Assembly: GCA_964413525.1 (NCBI GenBank)
Contig: CAYPTI010000017.1
Span: forward strand, 1 to 21,289
Direction: 5' to 3'
Length of the DNA: 21,289 nucleotides
Source: CAYPTI01 sp964413525 [NCBI: uncultured bacterium]
GTDB taxonomy: Bacteria > T1Sed10-126
Below are positions 6,502 through 14,908 of this stretch, in pieces. The position numbers and the translations under genes are program-made. The notes beneath the pieces were generated by a model. That model made no database searches, had not been told where the DNA came from, and saw only the letters and a program-made list of their open reading frames with translations. Position 1 is the first letter of the stretch, and each line of letters opens with the position of its first letter.

Positions 6502-8373
6502 TCATATCCGAACGTCAAACCGTTCCATCCATTCCCTCAGGACGACGAGTGCCCACAACAGAGGAGCCTGATCCTCGTCTCCCCGAACCAGCCGGCCGTG
6601 TAACGTTTCACGAAGGGAACGGTCGAGAATCCGGTCCATCCCGTCGTGGGGTTCAAGCAACCGGTTCCTGAGGTACTCCTTTTCCGGTCCCCTTCGAAAC
6701 CAGCGCCGAATCAGGACCCGATCCCGAGACGCCGGATCGACCGGATCGGGTCGGTCCATCGAGCTCTCATATACGGAACGAAACCGGCTTGTACCCTGTC
6801 GATCCGAAGCGCCCTGGCCGAATAGCCCCAACCTCCATTCAACCAGGTCGCCGTCCAGATAGGGAGTCTCCCAGGGGAAGGAATCAAGGCGACAGGCCGT
6901 GTCGAGGAGTCGAAGGTCGGCACCGGGCAACCGGGTGACGAGGTCGACGGCCATGGCCTGTTCGACCGGGTCACTGAGCCGATCAAGCCGGCGAAACCAG
7001 CGGCCAAGCCACTGTTCACCTCCTCGGGATGCCGGGGCTTCCAGCGGTCCACGACCGAGCTCCTCCTTGTATTGTTCGGCTCCCAGCCCCACCAGCCGGA
7101 CGTACCGGGCGGCACGGGACCGATCGAGCAACGAAAGATTCGACAACCACGACCCCGCTGACGGAGCAGTGACTTCGCCTGAAATCCATCGCGACCCCAC
7201 GGCTATCATCCGACGGACGAGCCCCGGCATCCGGCTGCCCAGGTTCTCCAGCCGGCGCTGGAGCGCATAGCGTTCATGGATGCCGAGCAGCACCCCGCCC
7301 CCGACCGAACTGACGATCCCGGCGGCGGATCCGTCCGTCCGCTCCGCAAGCGCCATGGCTCGGATCATCGACGGATCCGCGATCGGAACCCCGGCGGCCC
7401 GGACTCCCCGGGAAAGCCGTTCCTCCAGAGCGGGTTCAATCCGGTGGAGCGATTCATTCGTCCCCCGGTCGGACCCCCTGGCCGCCGAATCGGAATCCGT
7501 CCCGTCGACAAATTGAACCCCCAGAACCCGGACCGGTTCGGGATGGACGGCCCGCAACTGAGAAATCAGGAGCCGGGAGGCGTTCCCCCCGGTGTCCCAG
7601 ACCACCGGGGCTACTCGGTCCGAAAACCGTTCCGCCAGTTCCCTCCGAAGTTGCTCCGGCAGGCCGTCGGTTCCGTCCCCGGGAACCGTTCCCGCAACCG
7701 ACTCCTCGACCGGATCGCGGTACTTCACCTGGTCCCGGACGGAGCCCTCTTCCCAGACCAAACAATGGCCCGGGGGGACGGCTTTAACGTCGAAGAACCC
7801 CGTCCGCGGGGCCGGAACGTAGCCCAGGCTCAAATACCATGAAAGACTCGCCGGATCGGCTTTCCGGGACGTTCCTTCCAGCAGCGCGGGGATGGCCGGA
7901 CTGACCTCCAACCCCCCGTCAGGGTTCCTGGTGTAGTACAGGGAGGCCATCCCGAGCGGATCACGGGCCACCAGCAGCCGCCGGGAGGACCGCTCCCAGA
8001 AGGCCAACCCAAACCGTCCCTGTATCCGTTCCAGCGCTTCCATTCCCCAGGCCCGGAGGGCTTCCAACACCAGACGGACCTCCGGGGGTTCGTCCTGACT
8101 CAACCGGATCCCACTGTCACGAAGATCGGAGAGAAGCCGAGCCGGACGTGTCAGCTGGCCTTCAAAAACCAGAGCATCGCCGTCATGGACCACCGGTTGC
8201 GTCGGTCGCCGTCGTTCCGGTCCGGTCGGCGATCCGCCCACCATCCGGAGAGGATCCGACTCGTGGGAGCGAGGAGGCCCCGAACCGTTCCCCCATCCCG
8301 GCATCGCCTCCACAACCCGTTCCAGCCGTTCGGGGGAGGGATCCCGCTGGAGGCTGACAAAAAAACCGTTCAT
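6502..8373 (-). CDS. Asparagine-synthetase-like protein lacking catalytic residues of both domains (probable pseudoenzyme)
   Basis: A 623-residue protein with the full two-domain layout of AsnB-type asparagine synthetase (N-terminal glutaminase, C-terminal ATP-pyrophosphatase/synthetase). Retained family stretches include LLVARDPLGMASLYY (about 133-147), YLSLGYVPAPRTGFFDV (180-196), ETPYLDGDLVEWR (502-514) and a C-terminal LLWALVVLREWMERF. The catalytic sites are changed. MCGI, with nucleophile Cys2, reads MNGF. The NGE glutamine-site motif reads EGQ (71-73). The SGGxDSS ATP loop reads TGGNASR (261-267). The SGEGGDE region reads SVGGGVL (356-362). ATG at 8373 is preferred: GTAGGTG precedes it at good spacing and it aligns with MCGI; a GTG at 8382 adds three residues. 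It should not make asparagine; its role is unknown. The reading frame is intact, which argues against recent decay. Confidence 0.85.
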   Translation of the reverse strand: MNGFFVSLQRDPSPERLERVVEAMPGWGNGSGPPRSHESDPLRMVGGSPTGPERRRPTQPVVHDGDALVFEGQLTRPARLLSDLRDSGIRLSQDEPPEVRLVLEALRAWGMEALERIQGRFGLAFWERSSRRLLVARDPLGMASLYYTRNPDGGLEVSPAIPALLEGTSRKADPASLSWYLSLGYVPAPRTGFFDVKAVPPGHCLVWEEGSVRDQVKYRDPVEESVAGTVPGDGTDGLPEQLRRELAERFSDRVAPVVWDTGGNASRLLISQLRAVHPEPVRVLGVQFVDGTDSDSAARGSDRGTNESLHRIEPALEERLSRGVRAAGVPIADPSMIRAMALAERTDGSAAGIVSSVGGGVLLGIHERYALQRRLENLGSRMPGLVRRMIAVGSRWISGEVTAPSAGSWLSNLSLLDRSRAARYVRLVGLGAEQYKEELGRGPLEAPASRGGEQWLGRWFRRLDRLSDPVEQAMAVDLVTRLPGADLRLLDTACRLDSFPWETPYLDGDLVEWRLGLFGQGASDRQGTSRFRSVYESSMDRPDPVDPASRDRVLIRRWFRRGPEKEYLRNRLLEPHDGMDRILDRSLRETLHGRLVRGDEDQAPLLWALVVLREWMERFDVRI

Positions 8374-8390
8374 GGCGGGCACCTACCGGC

Positions 8391-8419
8391 TGAAAACGAA
8401 TTGTCCCACGTGATACACT
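8391..8419 (+). promoter_or_regulatory. Possible extended -10 promoter for the MBL-fold hydrolase
   Basis: TGATACACT (8411-8419) resembles an extended -10 (TGnTAnAnT). A weak -35-like TGAAAA lies 17 bases upstream at 8391-8396. The region also holds a CACGTG palindrome (8407-8412). This is a tentative call. Confidence 0.3.
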
Positions 8420-8506
8420 GATCGATTGTTGATCGGTCACGGACCGGTTTGGACCGTGCGGGATCCATCTCCGGAGCCGTCCCGACTCCCCGCGGAGGGT
8501 ACTTCC

Positions 8507-9295
8507 ATGGAACTAGTGTTTCTCGGTACCGGAACGTCCGTCGGTGTTCCCGTCGTCGGGTGTGAGTGTACGGTCTGCACGTCCGAGGACGAACGGAACC
8601 GGCGAACCCGCAGCTCGGTTGTCGTCCGGACGGACTCGGCTTCGGTTCTGATCGACACGCCTCCCGAACTGCGCCTGCAACTTCTCCGGGAAGATATCCG
8701 GTCGGTTGATTTCGTTCTCTACACCCACGCCCACGCCGACCACATTATGGGGCTGGACGATCTCCGACCGCTGTGCAAGGCCAACGGGGGCGAACTTCCC
8801 GTGTACGGGAACCGGGACACCGTCGAGAACCTCCGCCGGCGGTTTGATTACGTGTTCAACCCCACCCCCAACGACAGCTGGACACCCTCCCTGTCCCTGA
8901 ACGCTCTTCGGAACCCAGAGACCCTTGAGGGCGTGCCGGTTCGGCCCCTCCCTGTCCGCCACGGGAACCTAACCATCTACGGGTACCGGATCGGTCCGCT
9001 GGCCTACATAAGTGACGTCAGCCGGATTCCGCAAGAAACCATGCAACTGCTCGACGACCTGGACGTGCTGGTGCTGGACGCCCTGCGGCCGGAGCCCCAT
9101 CCGACCCACTTTCACCTGGAACAGGCCCTTGAGACGGCCCGGCGGATCGATGCCGGCCGAACCTACTTCACCCACCTGACGCACGAAATCGATCACGCGA
9201 CGGTCGAGCGCCGGCTTCCCGAGTCGGTGTCGCTGGCCTACGACGGGCTGGCGGTCACGGTCCCGGAGGGGAGCAAGCTCACCGACGTAGCCTGA
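8507..9295 (+). CDS. PhnP-like metallo-beta-lactamase-fold hydrolase
   Basis: A 262-residue metal-dependent hydrolase close to the PhnP family, whose characterised members are phosphodiesterases acting on cyclic phosphates such as 5-phosphoribosyl 1,2-cyclic phosphate. The N-terminus GTGTSVGVPVVGCECTVC carries the Cys19/21/24 cluster that binds a structural zinc in PhnP. The catalytic motif THAHADH (73-79) supplies His74, His76, Asp78 and His79; PVRHG, YISDVS and a C-terminal THLTHEIDH complete the metal site. ATG at 8507 follows GGAGGG; an upstream in-frame start would add 27 residues without support. No phosphonate genes lie nearby, so the exact substrate is open. Confidence 0.88.
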   Translation: MELVFLGTGTSVGVPVVGCECTVCTSEDERNRRTRSSVVVRTDSASVLIDTPPELRLQLLREDIRSVDFVLYTHAHADHIMGLDDLRPLCKANGGELPVYGNRDTVENLRRRFDYVFNPTPNDSWTPSLSLNALRNPETLEGVPVRPLPVRHGNLTIYGYRIGPLAYISDVSRIPQETMQLLDDLDVLVLDALRPEPHPTHFHLEQALETARRIDAGRTYFTHLTHEIDHATVERRLPESVSLAYDGLAVTVPEGSKLTDVA

Positions 9296-9314
9296 CCATG
9301 GTCTGCCGCCGGGC

Positions 9315-9329
9315 TCGGGACCGTCCCGA
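9315..9329. repeat. Palindrome TCGGGAC-C-GTCCCGA
   Basis: A perfect 7-bp dyad around one central base lies 20 bases after the hydrolase stop and upstream of the HEAT-repeat gene. It lacks a following T-run, so an operator is as likely as a terminator. Confidence 0.4.
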
Positions 9330-9419
9330 TCCGGATCCGACCGGTGACGCCAACGGACAATTCACCTGCAAATGATATGACGAATGGTTCATCCCGCTGA
9401 ACCCCAGGAGGACGAACCC

Positions 9420-10313
9420 ATGAGTTCTCAATCGTCGCTTGATGAACGGCTGAACCAGCTGGAAGAAAACTTTCTGAAGGTCAACTTTGATCCGGTGGAA
9501 ACCCTGCACGAAGCCCTGGCGGATTCCTCGGAGGACCGGCGCCGCCGGGCTCTTTCCCTGATCGGCTCCCTGCCCCACGAACAGTTCATCGAACCGCTGT
9601 TCCGGCGGGCCGCCGACGATCCCAGTCTGGAGGTCCGCAGCCAGGCGGTCCAGGCCCTCGGCAGCTTCCTCCACCAGGGTCAGATGGCCGATTACCACCG
9701 CACGCCCGGCGAGGACGAACCCGAATTCTCCGGCCTTCCCGAGCTGTCTCAGCAGCAGTACAACGCCGTGCGGGACTTCCTGGGGGAACTGGTGGAAGCC
9801 CGGGACTGGCCCGAGCCTCTTCGGGCCCGGGCTCTACCCCACTACGCGGGAGCCTATCCGGAGGAAGCCGCCCGCCATATCGAACGGTATTACAGCAGCG
9901 GACGGGATCGGCTGGTGGAGGCGGCGCTGAAGGCCATGGGCCGACTCACCGGGTCCGTCGCCCGGGAGGAACGGTGGGAGAAAATCGTGCTCTCCGAACT
10001 ATCGCGGGATCAGCGGGACGCCCGTCGCCTGGCCGCGATCGGGGCCGCCGGACCGCTGAAGATTCAGGATGCCGGCCATCAGCTGGTCCGGGTCCTGGAA
10101 ACCGTCGAGGACACCGATTTCCGGCAGGCGGCCGCCGAGTCCCTCAGCCTGCTGGACTGGGAAGAGGGAAAACAGCACCTGGAAAAATTCCAGGACGATC
10201 CCGACGAAGTGGTCCGCGAATGGATGGAACAGGGACTGGCCCGGCTCGAGGACCGGTATCCCTCCCCCGGCCCCAACGAACACGCTCAGCCCCCCGGCCC
10301 GACGAGCCTGTGA
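9420..10313 (+). CDS. Cytosolic HEAT-repeat protein
   Basis: A 297-residue helical repeat protein, very acidic, without signal peptide or membrane segment. HEAT-like units are visible at about 30-55 (ALADSSEDRRRRALSLIGSL), 60-85 (DDPSLEVRSQAVQALGSFL), around 155-180 and 205-265 (DARRLAAIGAAG and DTDFRQAAAESLSLLDW). Such proteins act as scaffolds; no enzymatic motif is seen. ATG at 9420 follows CCAGGAGG at ideal spacing. The stop codon overlaps the GTG of the following lipoprotein, suggesting co-translation and a shared task. Confidence 0.75.
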   Translation: MSSQSSLDERLNQLEENFLKVNFDPVETLHEALADSSEDRRRRALSLIGSLPHEQFIEPLFRRAADDPSLEVRSQAVQALGSFLHQGQMADYHRTPGEDEPEFSGLPELSQQQYNAVRDFLGELVEARDWPEPLRARALPHYAGAYPEEAARHIERYYSSGRDRLVEAALKAMGRLTGSVAREERWEKIVLSELSRDQRDARRLAAIGAAGPLKIQDAGHQLVRVLETVEDTDFRQAAAESLSLLDWEEGKQHLEKFQDDPDEVVREWMEQGLARLEDRYPSPGPNEHAQPPGPTSL

Positions 10314-10822
10314 TCCGACCGGGCCGACGACTCACGTTCCTGCTGGTGATCCTTGGAGCGGGACTGCTGGTCGCCGCCTGCGGTCCGGATCTCTCCACGC
10401 CCGATTCCACGGTCCAATACGCCCGTCAGCAGGTTGCCGACGAAGAGTGGGAGCAACTGTACGAAGTCATCCATCCCGAACGACGACAAATTCTGGAGGA
10501 CCGGGTCCGGAAGCTTCTGGTGACCGCCCGGGGGATGGTGCCCCCGGAGGAACGTGAACCCGTCACCCAACTGATGACCAAACCTCCCGGGGAACAGTTT
10601 GCCGTGCTCATGGAGGGACTGGCGACTGACCCTCAATACGAGGCAATCCTTCAACGCTATCTCGACGCCGGATACGAGGTGGAGGAGCGGGACGACTCGG
10701 AAGCCCTGATTCGGTTCGAGTCCTCGGAGCCGCTGCCCTTCGACCGGGTGATCCTCCGCGTTCACGAAGGCGAATGGCTGGTCGACCGGTACCCGATCGA
10801 CCGGCCGGGACTTCTGCGCTGA
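10310..10822 (+). CDS. Small predicted lipoprotein
   Basis: A 170-residue protein with Arg-rich start, hydrophobic stretch [13 protein letters not shown] and lipobox VAAC followed by GPD, so it should be exported, lipidated and anchored in the membrane. The mature part is acidic and helical ([21 protein letters not shown]) and ends in a beta-rich segment ([19 protein letters not shown]), loosely like SnoaL/NTF2-type lipoprotein domains, but no family is assigned. GTG at 10310 overlaps the HEAT gene stop by four bases (GTGA). A longer frame upstream runs inside the HEAT gene and is not used. Confidence 0.78.
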   Translation: MIRPGRRLTFLLVILGAGLLVAACGPDLSTPDSTVQYARQQVADEEWEQLYEVIHPERRQILEDRVRKLLVTARGMVPPEEREPVTQLMTKPPGEQFAVLMEGLATDPQYEAILQRYLDAGYEVEERDDSEALIRFESSEPLPFDRVILRVHEGEWLVDRYPIDRPGLLR

Positions 10823-10831
10823 AGCCGTACT

Positions 10832-10859
10832 TTGTCAAGTTCAGAATTTACCGTATATT
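10832..10859 (+). promoter_or_regulatory. Strong sigma70-type promoter of trpB2
   Basis: TTGTCA (10832-10837) and TATATT (10854-10859) each match five of six consensus bases and are 16 apart. Transcription would begin near 10866, leaving a leader of about 92 bases. No T-box or Trp-rich leader peptide is visible in the leader. Confidence 0.6.
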
Positions 10860-10958
10860 GGTCCGAGGATTTCTTACAATCGAACCGGCTCCATTCAATC
10901 CGTATTAACCGCAGAGCGGCACCCTGAATTCATCAGCTCAGCGAAAGGATTGGCCCCC

Positions 10959-12341
10959 ATGACCGTCAAGCACCTGCTGGCCGACGAGGAGTTACCCGAG
11001 CGCTGGTACAACGTTCAGGCGGATCTTCCTTCCCCGCTACCGCCGCCCCTGAACGAGGAGGGCGAACCCATCTCGCCCGACGAACTCGCGCCGGTCTTCC
11101 CCATGAATTTGATCGAACAGGAAGTCAGCCAGGAACGCTGGATCGACATCCCCGAGCCGGTGCGGGAGGTTCTCGCCCGCTGGAGGCCCACCCCCCTGTA
11201 CCGGGCGAACCGGCTGGAGGAGCACCTGGAGACCCCCGCCAAAATCTTCTTCAAACACGAGGGGGTCAGTCCGCCCGGAAGCCACAAGCCGAACACCGCC
11301 GTGGCCCAGGCCTACTTCAACAAGGAGTTCGGCATCGAGCGGGTCACCACCGAGACCGGAGCCGGCCAGTGGGGCAGCGCCCTGAGCTTCGCCACCTCTC
11401 AGTTCGACCTCGAGTGCAAGGTGTACATGGTCCGGGTCAGCTTCAATCAGAAACCGCTTCGCAAGCAGATGATGAAACTCTGGGGAGGGGAATGCGTCCC
11501 GAGTCCGAGCGAGGAAACCGAGAGCGGCCGCCGGGCCCTCGAGCAGGACCCCGACAACCCCGGCAGCCTCGGCATCGCCATCAGCGAGGCGGTGGAGGAA
11601 GCCGTCACCGACGAATCCGGCAAAACCCGGTACACGCTTGGGAGCGTTCTGAACCACGTCCTGCTCCACCAGACCGTCATCGGCCAGGAGGCGAAACAAC
11701 AGCTCAAGGATGCCGGCGAGGAGGTCGACACCATCGTGGGCTGCGCCGGCGGGGGAAGCAACTTCGCCGGCATCGCCTTTCCCTTCGTTCCCGACAAGTT
11801 AAACGGCCAGGACATCGACATCATTCCGGTGGAGCCGACCGCCTCCCCGACTCTCACCAGGGGACCCTATTCCTACGACCACGGCGATTCCGCCGGGCTG
11901 ACCCCCCTCCTGGCGATGCACACCCTGGGCCACGAGTTCATTCCTCCGCCGATCCACGCCGGGGGACTCCGGTACCACGGCATGGCCCCGCTGGTCAGCC
12001 ACCTCTCCGAGGAGGGCGTCTTCACCCCCCGGTCCTACAACCAGCTGGATTGCTACGAAAGCGGGGTTCTGTTCGCCCGGACGGAGGGGTTCATTCCGGC
12101 GCCCGAGACCACCCACGCCATTCAATGCGTGGTGGACGAGGCCCGGAAGGCCAGGGAGGAGGGCGAGGAGAAAACCATTCTGTTCAACTGGAGCGGCCAC
12201 GGGCTGCTCGACCTGGGCAGTTACAAGGCCTACTTCGAGGGCAAACTCGCCGACCGGGAACTCAAGCAGGAAGAATTAGAACTCGGGTTAACTCCGATTA
12301 AGGACCACCCGAATCCGGAGGACGTCTTGAGCAACCTGTAA
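10959..12341 (+). CDS. trpB: TrpB2-type tryptophan synthase beta subunit
   Basis: A 460-residue PLP enzyme of the TrpB2 branch, which joins indole and L-serine to give tryptophan. It carries the PLP-lysine motif GSHKPNTA (Lys110), ETGAGQWG, the phosphate loop GCAGGGSN and the long N-terminal extension ([15 protein letters not shown]) typical of TrpB2 rather than TrpB1. ATG at 10959 follows AAAGGA; an in-frame TTG three codons earlier is less likely. No trpA or other trp gene lies in the window, which is common for TrpB2 and suggests indole salvage or a stand-alone role. Confidence 0.93.
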   Translation: MTVKHLLADEELPERWYNVQADLPSPLPPPLNEEGEPISPDELAPVFPMNLIEQEVSQERWIDIPEPVREVLARWRPTPLYRANRLEEHLETPAKIFFKHEGVSPPGSHKPNTAVAQAYFNKEFGIERVTTETGAGQWGSALSFATSQFDLECKVYMVRVSFNQKPLRKQMMKLWGGECVPSPSEETESGRRALEQDPDNPGSLGIAISEAVEEAVTDESGKTRYTLGSVLNHVLLHQTVIGQEAKQQLKDAGEEVDTIVGCAGGGSNFAGIAFPFVPDKLNGQDIDIIPVEPTASPTLTRGPYSYDHGDSAGLTPLLAMHTLGHEFIPPPIHAGGLRYHGMAPLVSHLSEEGVFTPRSYNQLDCYESGVLFARTEGFIPAPETTHAIQCVVDEARKAREEGEEKTILFNWSGHGLLDLGSYKAYFEGKLADRELKQEELELGLTPIKDHPNPEDVLSNL

Positions 12342-12349
12342 TCCCTGTT

Positions 12350-12367
12350 GCGGAACCCGCTCCTTTT
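12350..12367 (+). terminator. Weak terminator-like hairpin after trpB2
   Basis: GCGG-AAC-CCGC followed by TCCTTTT lies 8 bases after the TAA of trpB2, in the convergent gap before the glycosyltransferase. The stem is only four base pairs, so support is limited. Confidence 0.3.
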
Positions 12368-12410
12368 CCGGCCTCTGTGAGCGGCCTTTCAGCGGCAGTC
12401 CCGGTGACGT

Positions 12411-13838
12411 TCAGCCCTGACTCTGGAGCGCCACCTTGTCCAGTGGCTCGGCTCCGCGGCGTCCCTTCACGCCGGACAACCAGCGGAACAGACCGTAGGT
12501 TCTCCAGAGCGAGTTAACCTGCCGGTACCCCAGGTTCTCCACGAACGCCATACCAAACAACAGCGCCAACTGGGAGGGTTTCGAGTAGACGTTGAAGGTC
12601 ATGACCTCGATTAGAAGCGAGAACACGGAACTCACCACCCCCAGCCCGACCGCCACCACCAGCAGGGCCACGAGTCCGGCCGGGGAATGCAGGCCAAGCA
12701 GGGCGAGCACGGCCAGCACGACCATGTAGGTGTAGCCAAGGACTTCGATCACCGCGCCCAGGGACTCAAACAGTACCGACGTGGGGAAGGAAAACCAGCT
12801 CACAAACCCACCGCCGGAGCGCGCACAGAGGCTCCGATTTGCGGCCAGCGACTCCGCGATCCCCTGCTGCCAGCGGATCCGCTGGTTGCGAAGGCTCCGG
12901 AACGTCTCGGGTACCACCGTCCAGCAGATGGGATCCGGAACATAAGCGATGTGGTAGGGTTGATTTCGTTCCTGCATCAGCCGGTGAAGCCGGACCACGA
13001 TCTCCATGTCGTCGGCCACCGTTTCCGTGCTGAACCCCCCGAGATCGTTGACCAGGTCCCGCCGGAAGAGACCGAAGGCCCCGGAGATGCTCAGCAGCCC
13101 GTTGTACTCAGCCAGGCCCGCCCGGCCGAACAGGAAGGAACGCAGGTACTCGATGGTCTGACAGCGGGGCAAGAACCGGTCGGAAATGCCGACTTCCTTA
13201 ATTTCACCGTCCTCGATCTCGCAGCCGTTCGCCACCCGGACCGTGCCACCCGCGGCCACGGTCTCCGGCCGGGTCAGGAAAGGCCGGATCATGATCCGGA
13301 GACTGCTGGGTTCCAGTACGCTATCCGCGTCGATCACGCAGACAAGCGGGGTCGTGCAGACGTTTAACCCGGCGTTAAGGGCATCCGCCCGGCCCCCCTC
13401 GGCCCCTCCGTTGTCCTTGGTGATGACCCGAAGGTTAGAGTGTTGCTCGGAATGAAAGAATTCATGCACCGTCTCGGTCGAGATTTGCTCCCGGTACACG
13501 TCCGGGTTCGGGACCAGGTCAAATTGTTCCTTCAGAAGATCGAGGGTTCCGTCGGTCGACCCGTCGTCGACCACGATCACCTCGAGGTTGGGATAGTCCA
13601 CGTTGAGGGACGCCCTGACCGAGTCCTCCACCGTCAGTTCCTCGTTGTAGGCCGGGATCAGCACGGTGATCGGGGGCAACCCCTCCTCGACCGCCTCGGG
13701 GTAATCCTCGAACCTCCGCTGCGGCATATACCTGGAGATGCTTAAGGCGGACAGCCCGTTTAACGAAACGTAGTAGAGGTTGACCGCGATAAAGTAAACC
13801 AGAAACAACAGATCAAGTCCGTACAGCCAGGGTATCAT
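12411..13838 (-). CDS. Membrane GT2-family glycosyltransferase (PgaC/YaiP-like)
   Basis: A 475-residue inner-membrane glycosyltransferase of the processive GT2 type that includes poly-GlcNAc, cellulose and hyaluronan synthases. It has an N-terminal membrane segment (about 4-26), then the GT-A domain with VVDDGSTDG (Asp91-92), the DAD metal motif (170-172), an ADDME acceptor-site acidic motif (275-279) and QRIRW (319-323). About three to four C-terminal hydrophobic segments follow (roughly 345-440). The motif order supports polymer synthesis from a nucleotide sugar; the sugar is not predictable. Its ATG overlaps the stop of the HEAT-repeat gene by four bases (ATGA), making it the last gene of a three-gene operon. 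Confidence 0.88.
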   Translation of the reverse strand: MIPWLYGLDLLFLVYFIAVNLYYVSLNGLSALSISRYMPQRRFEDYPEAVEEGLPPITVLIPAYNEELTVEDSVRASLNVDYPNLEVIVVDDGSTDGTLDLLKEQFDLVPNPDVYREQISTETVHEFFHSEQHSNLRVITKDNGGAEGGRADALNAGLNVCTTPLVCVIDADSVLEPSSLRIMIRPFLTRPETVAAGGTVRVANGCEIEDGEIKEVGISDRFLPRCQTIEYLRSFLFGRAGLAEYNGLLSISGAFGLFRRDLVNDLGGFSTETVADDMEIVVRLHRLMQERNQPYHIAYVPDPICWTVVPETFRSLRNQRIRWQQGIAESLAANRSLCARSGGGFVSWFSFPTSVLFESLGAVIEVLGYTYMVVLAVLALLGLHSPAGLVALLVVAVGLGVVSSVFSLLIEVMTFNVYSKPSQLALLFGMAFVENLGYRQVNSLWRTYGLFRWLSGVKGRRGAEPLDKVALQSQG

Positions 13839-14908
13839 AGCGTGATGTTCTCCCGTCGTAGCTGCGAGTTAAATTCCTGCCGAAGCATGTCGCGAGCGTA
13901 AAAATCCGTCATGTCGTCAAGGATGTCCTTCAGATCGGCCGGGGTCATGAGAGGAAGCTGTTTCAGAGCCCGGGCCGCCCGGAGCCGCACCCACCAGTTG
14001 CCGTCCCGGAGCAGACGAACCAGCGTGTCCTTGCCTTCCTCGTATCCCAGTTCCCCGATCGTTATGGCCACGTGGACCCGAACGAACCACTCGGGGTGTC
14101 CGGCCAGTTCGGCCACGACCCGGCCATCTTCGGTTTGCCCCACGGTCTCCAGAACGTCCAGGATCCGGGCAAGTTCCTCCGGATGGGTTTCCGGATCCAG
14201 CCGGTCGAGGCACCAATCCCGGGCGGCCGATCCGTCGACGTCCACGAGGTACGGGATCAGGCGCAGTCGTTCCTCCAGATCGGCCCGGTCAAGTTCCGTC
14301 AGAAGGACCTCGGTGGCCGGGGCCGCCGGAACTCGAGCCATGATCCTGTGAACTTGAACCGCCGGGAGGTCCTGTCGCTGTTTCACCTGATCGACCAACC
14401 GATCGACCATTCGCGAGGGGTTCATTTCCCCCAGGGCTCTCAGGGCGGTCAACACGGTTACGGGCGGCCGGTCCGCGTCCACGAACCTCGAAACCAGGGA
14501 CCAGTGGGATTCGTCCCCGAGGTAGCCGAAAAAGGCCAGAGCCACCAGCGTCCGATACATCTCGTTGGATTCCAGCCACGGTTCCAGTCGATCCGGAAGC
14601 GTAAGCTCCCGGGCGACGGACCGAAGGTGGGATCGGGTTTCGTCATCCGCTTGCCGGCAAGACCGGTTCCAGAGCTCCACGAACCACGGAAGCCGGTGAT
14701 CGGGAAGCTCGGGCAGAGGCCCCTCCGACGACGCGGTGAGATGCTCACTCCATTGATTGTTGAACCGCTCGCGGTTGCGGTCGTCCCGCGTCCGCTTGAA
14801 CCGCCAGACGAGAACCAGAGCGCCAAGCAGCAGGGCAAAGATCATAATCCCGCCCCCGGCGAGTAACGCGTAGAAAACCAGTTGATCAAAAAGTCCGGAT
14901 AAGCCCAA
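13835..14908 (-). CDS. Membrane-anchored HEAT-repeat protein
   Basis: A 357-residue protein with one N-terminal membrane segment (about 11-36) followed by a basic WRFKRTRDDRNRERF stretch, which places the large C-terminal part in the cytoplasm by the positive-inside rule. From about residue 95 onward it is built of HEAT-like helical pairs: LRALGEMNPSRMVDRLVD, AELAGHPEWFVRVHVAITIGELG and LLRDGNWWVRLRAARALKQL. The start is TTG at 14908, supported by AAGGGGG at 7-8 bases, and overlaps the end of the beta-barrel gene by 23 bases; its own stop overlaps the glycosyltransferase start. This tight coupling suggests it is a scaffold or regulator of the glycosyltransferase. Confidence 0.8.
   Translation of the reverse strand: MGLSGLFDQLVFYALLAGGGIMIFALLLGALVLVWRFKRTRDDRNRERFNNQWSEHLTASSEGPLPELPDHRLPWFVELWNRSCRQADDETRSHLRSVARELTLPDRLEPWLESNEMYRTLVALAFFGYLGDESHWSLVSRFVDADRPPVTVLTALRALGEMNPSRMVDRLVDQVKQRQDLPAVQVHRIMARVPAAPATEVLLTELDRADLEERLRLIPYLVDVDGSAARDWCLDRLDPETHPEELARILDVLETVGQTEDGRVVAELAGHPEWFVRVHVAITIGELGYEEGKDTLVRLLRDGNWWVRLRAARALKQLPLMTPADLKDILDDMTDFYARDMLRQEFNSQLRRENITL

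Noticed and set aside
6502-8373. Lasso-peptide cyclase or beta-lactam synthetase
   Set aside because: Those enzymes keep the SGGxDSS ATP loop, which is lost here, and no precursor peptide or B-protein gene lies nearby.
9974-10309. N-terminal extension of the lipoprotein gene
   Set aside because: It would overlap the HEAT gene by over 300 bases and bury the signal peptide and lipobox; the GTG at 10310 is the better start.
10866-10958. T-box or tryptophan attenuator before trpB2
   Set aside because: No T-box sequence, Trp-codon run or terminator/antiterminator pair is visible in the leader.
11369-12301. Second plus-strand frame inside trpB2 (310 codons)
   Set aside because: Arg/Gly/Pro-rich product in the wrong frame of a gene with intact TrpB motifs.
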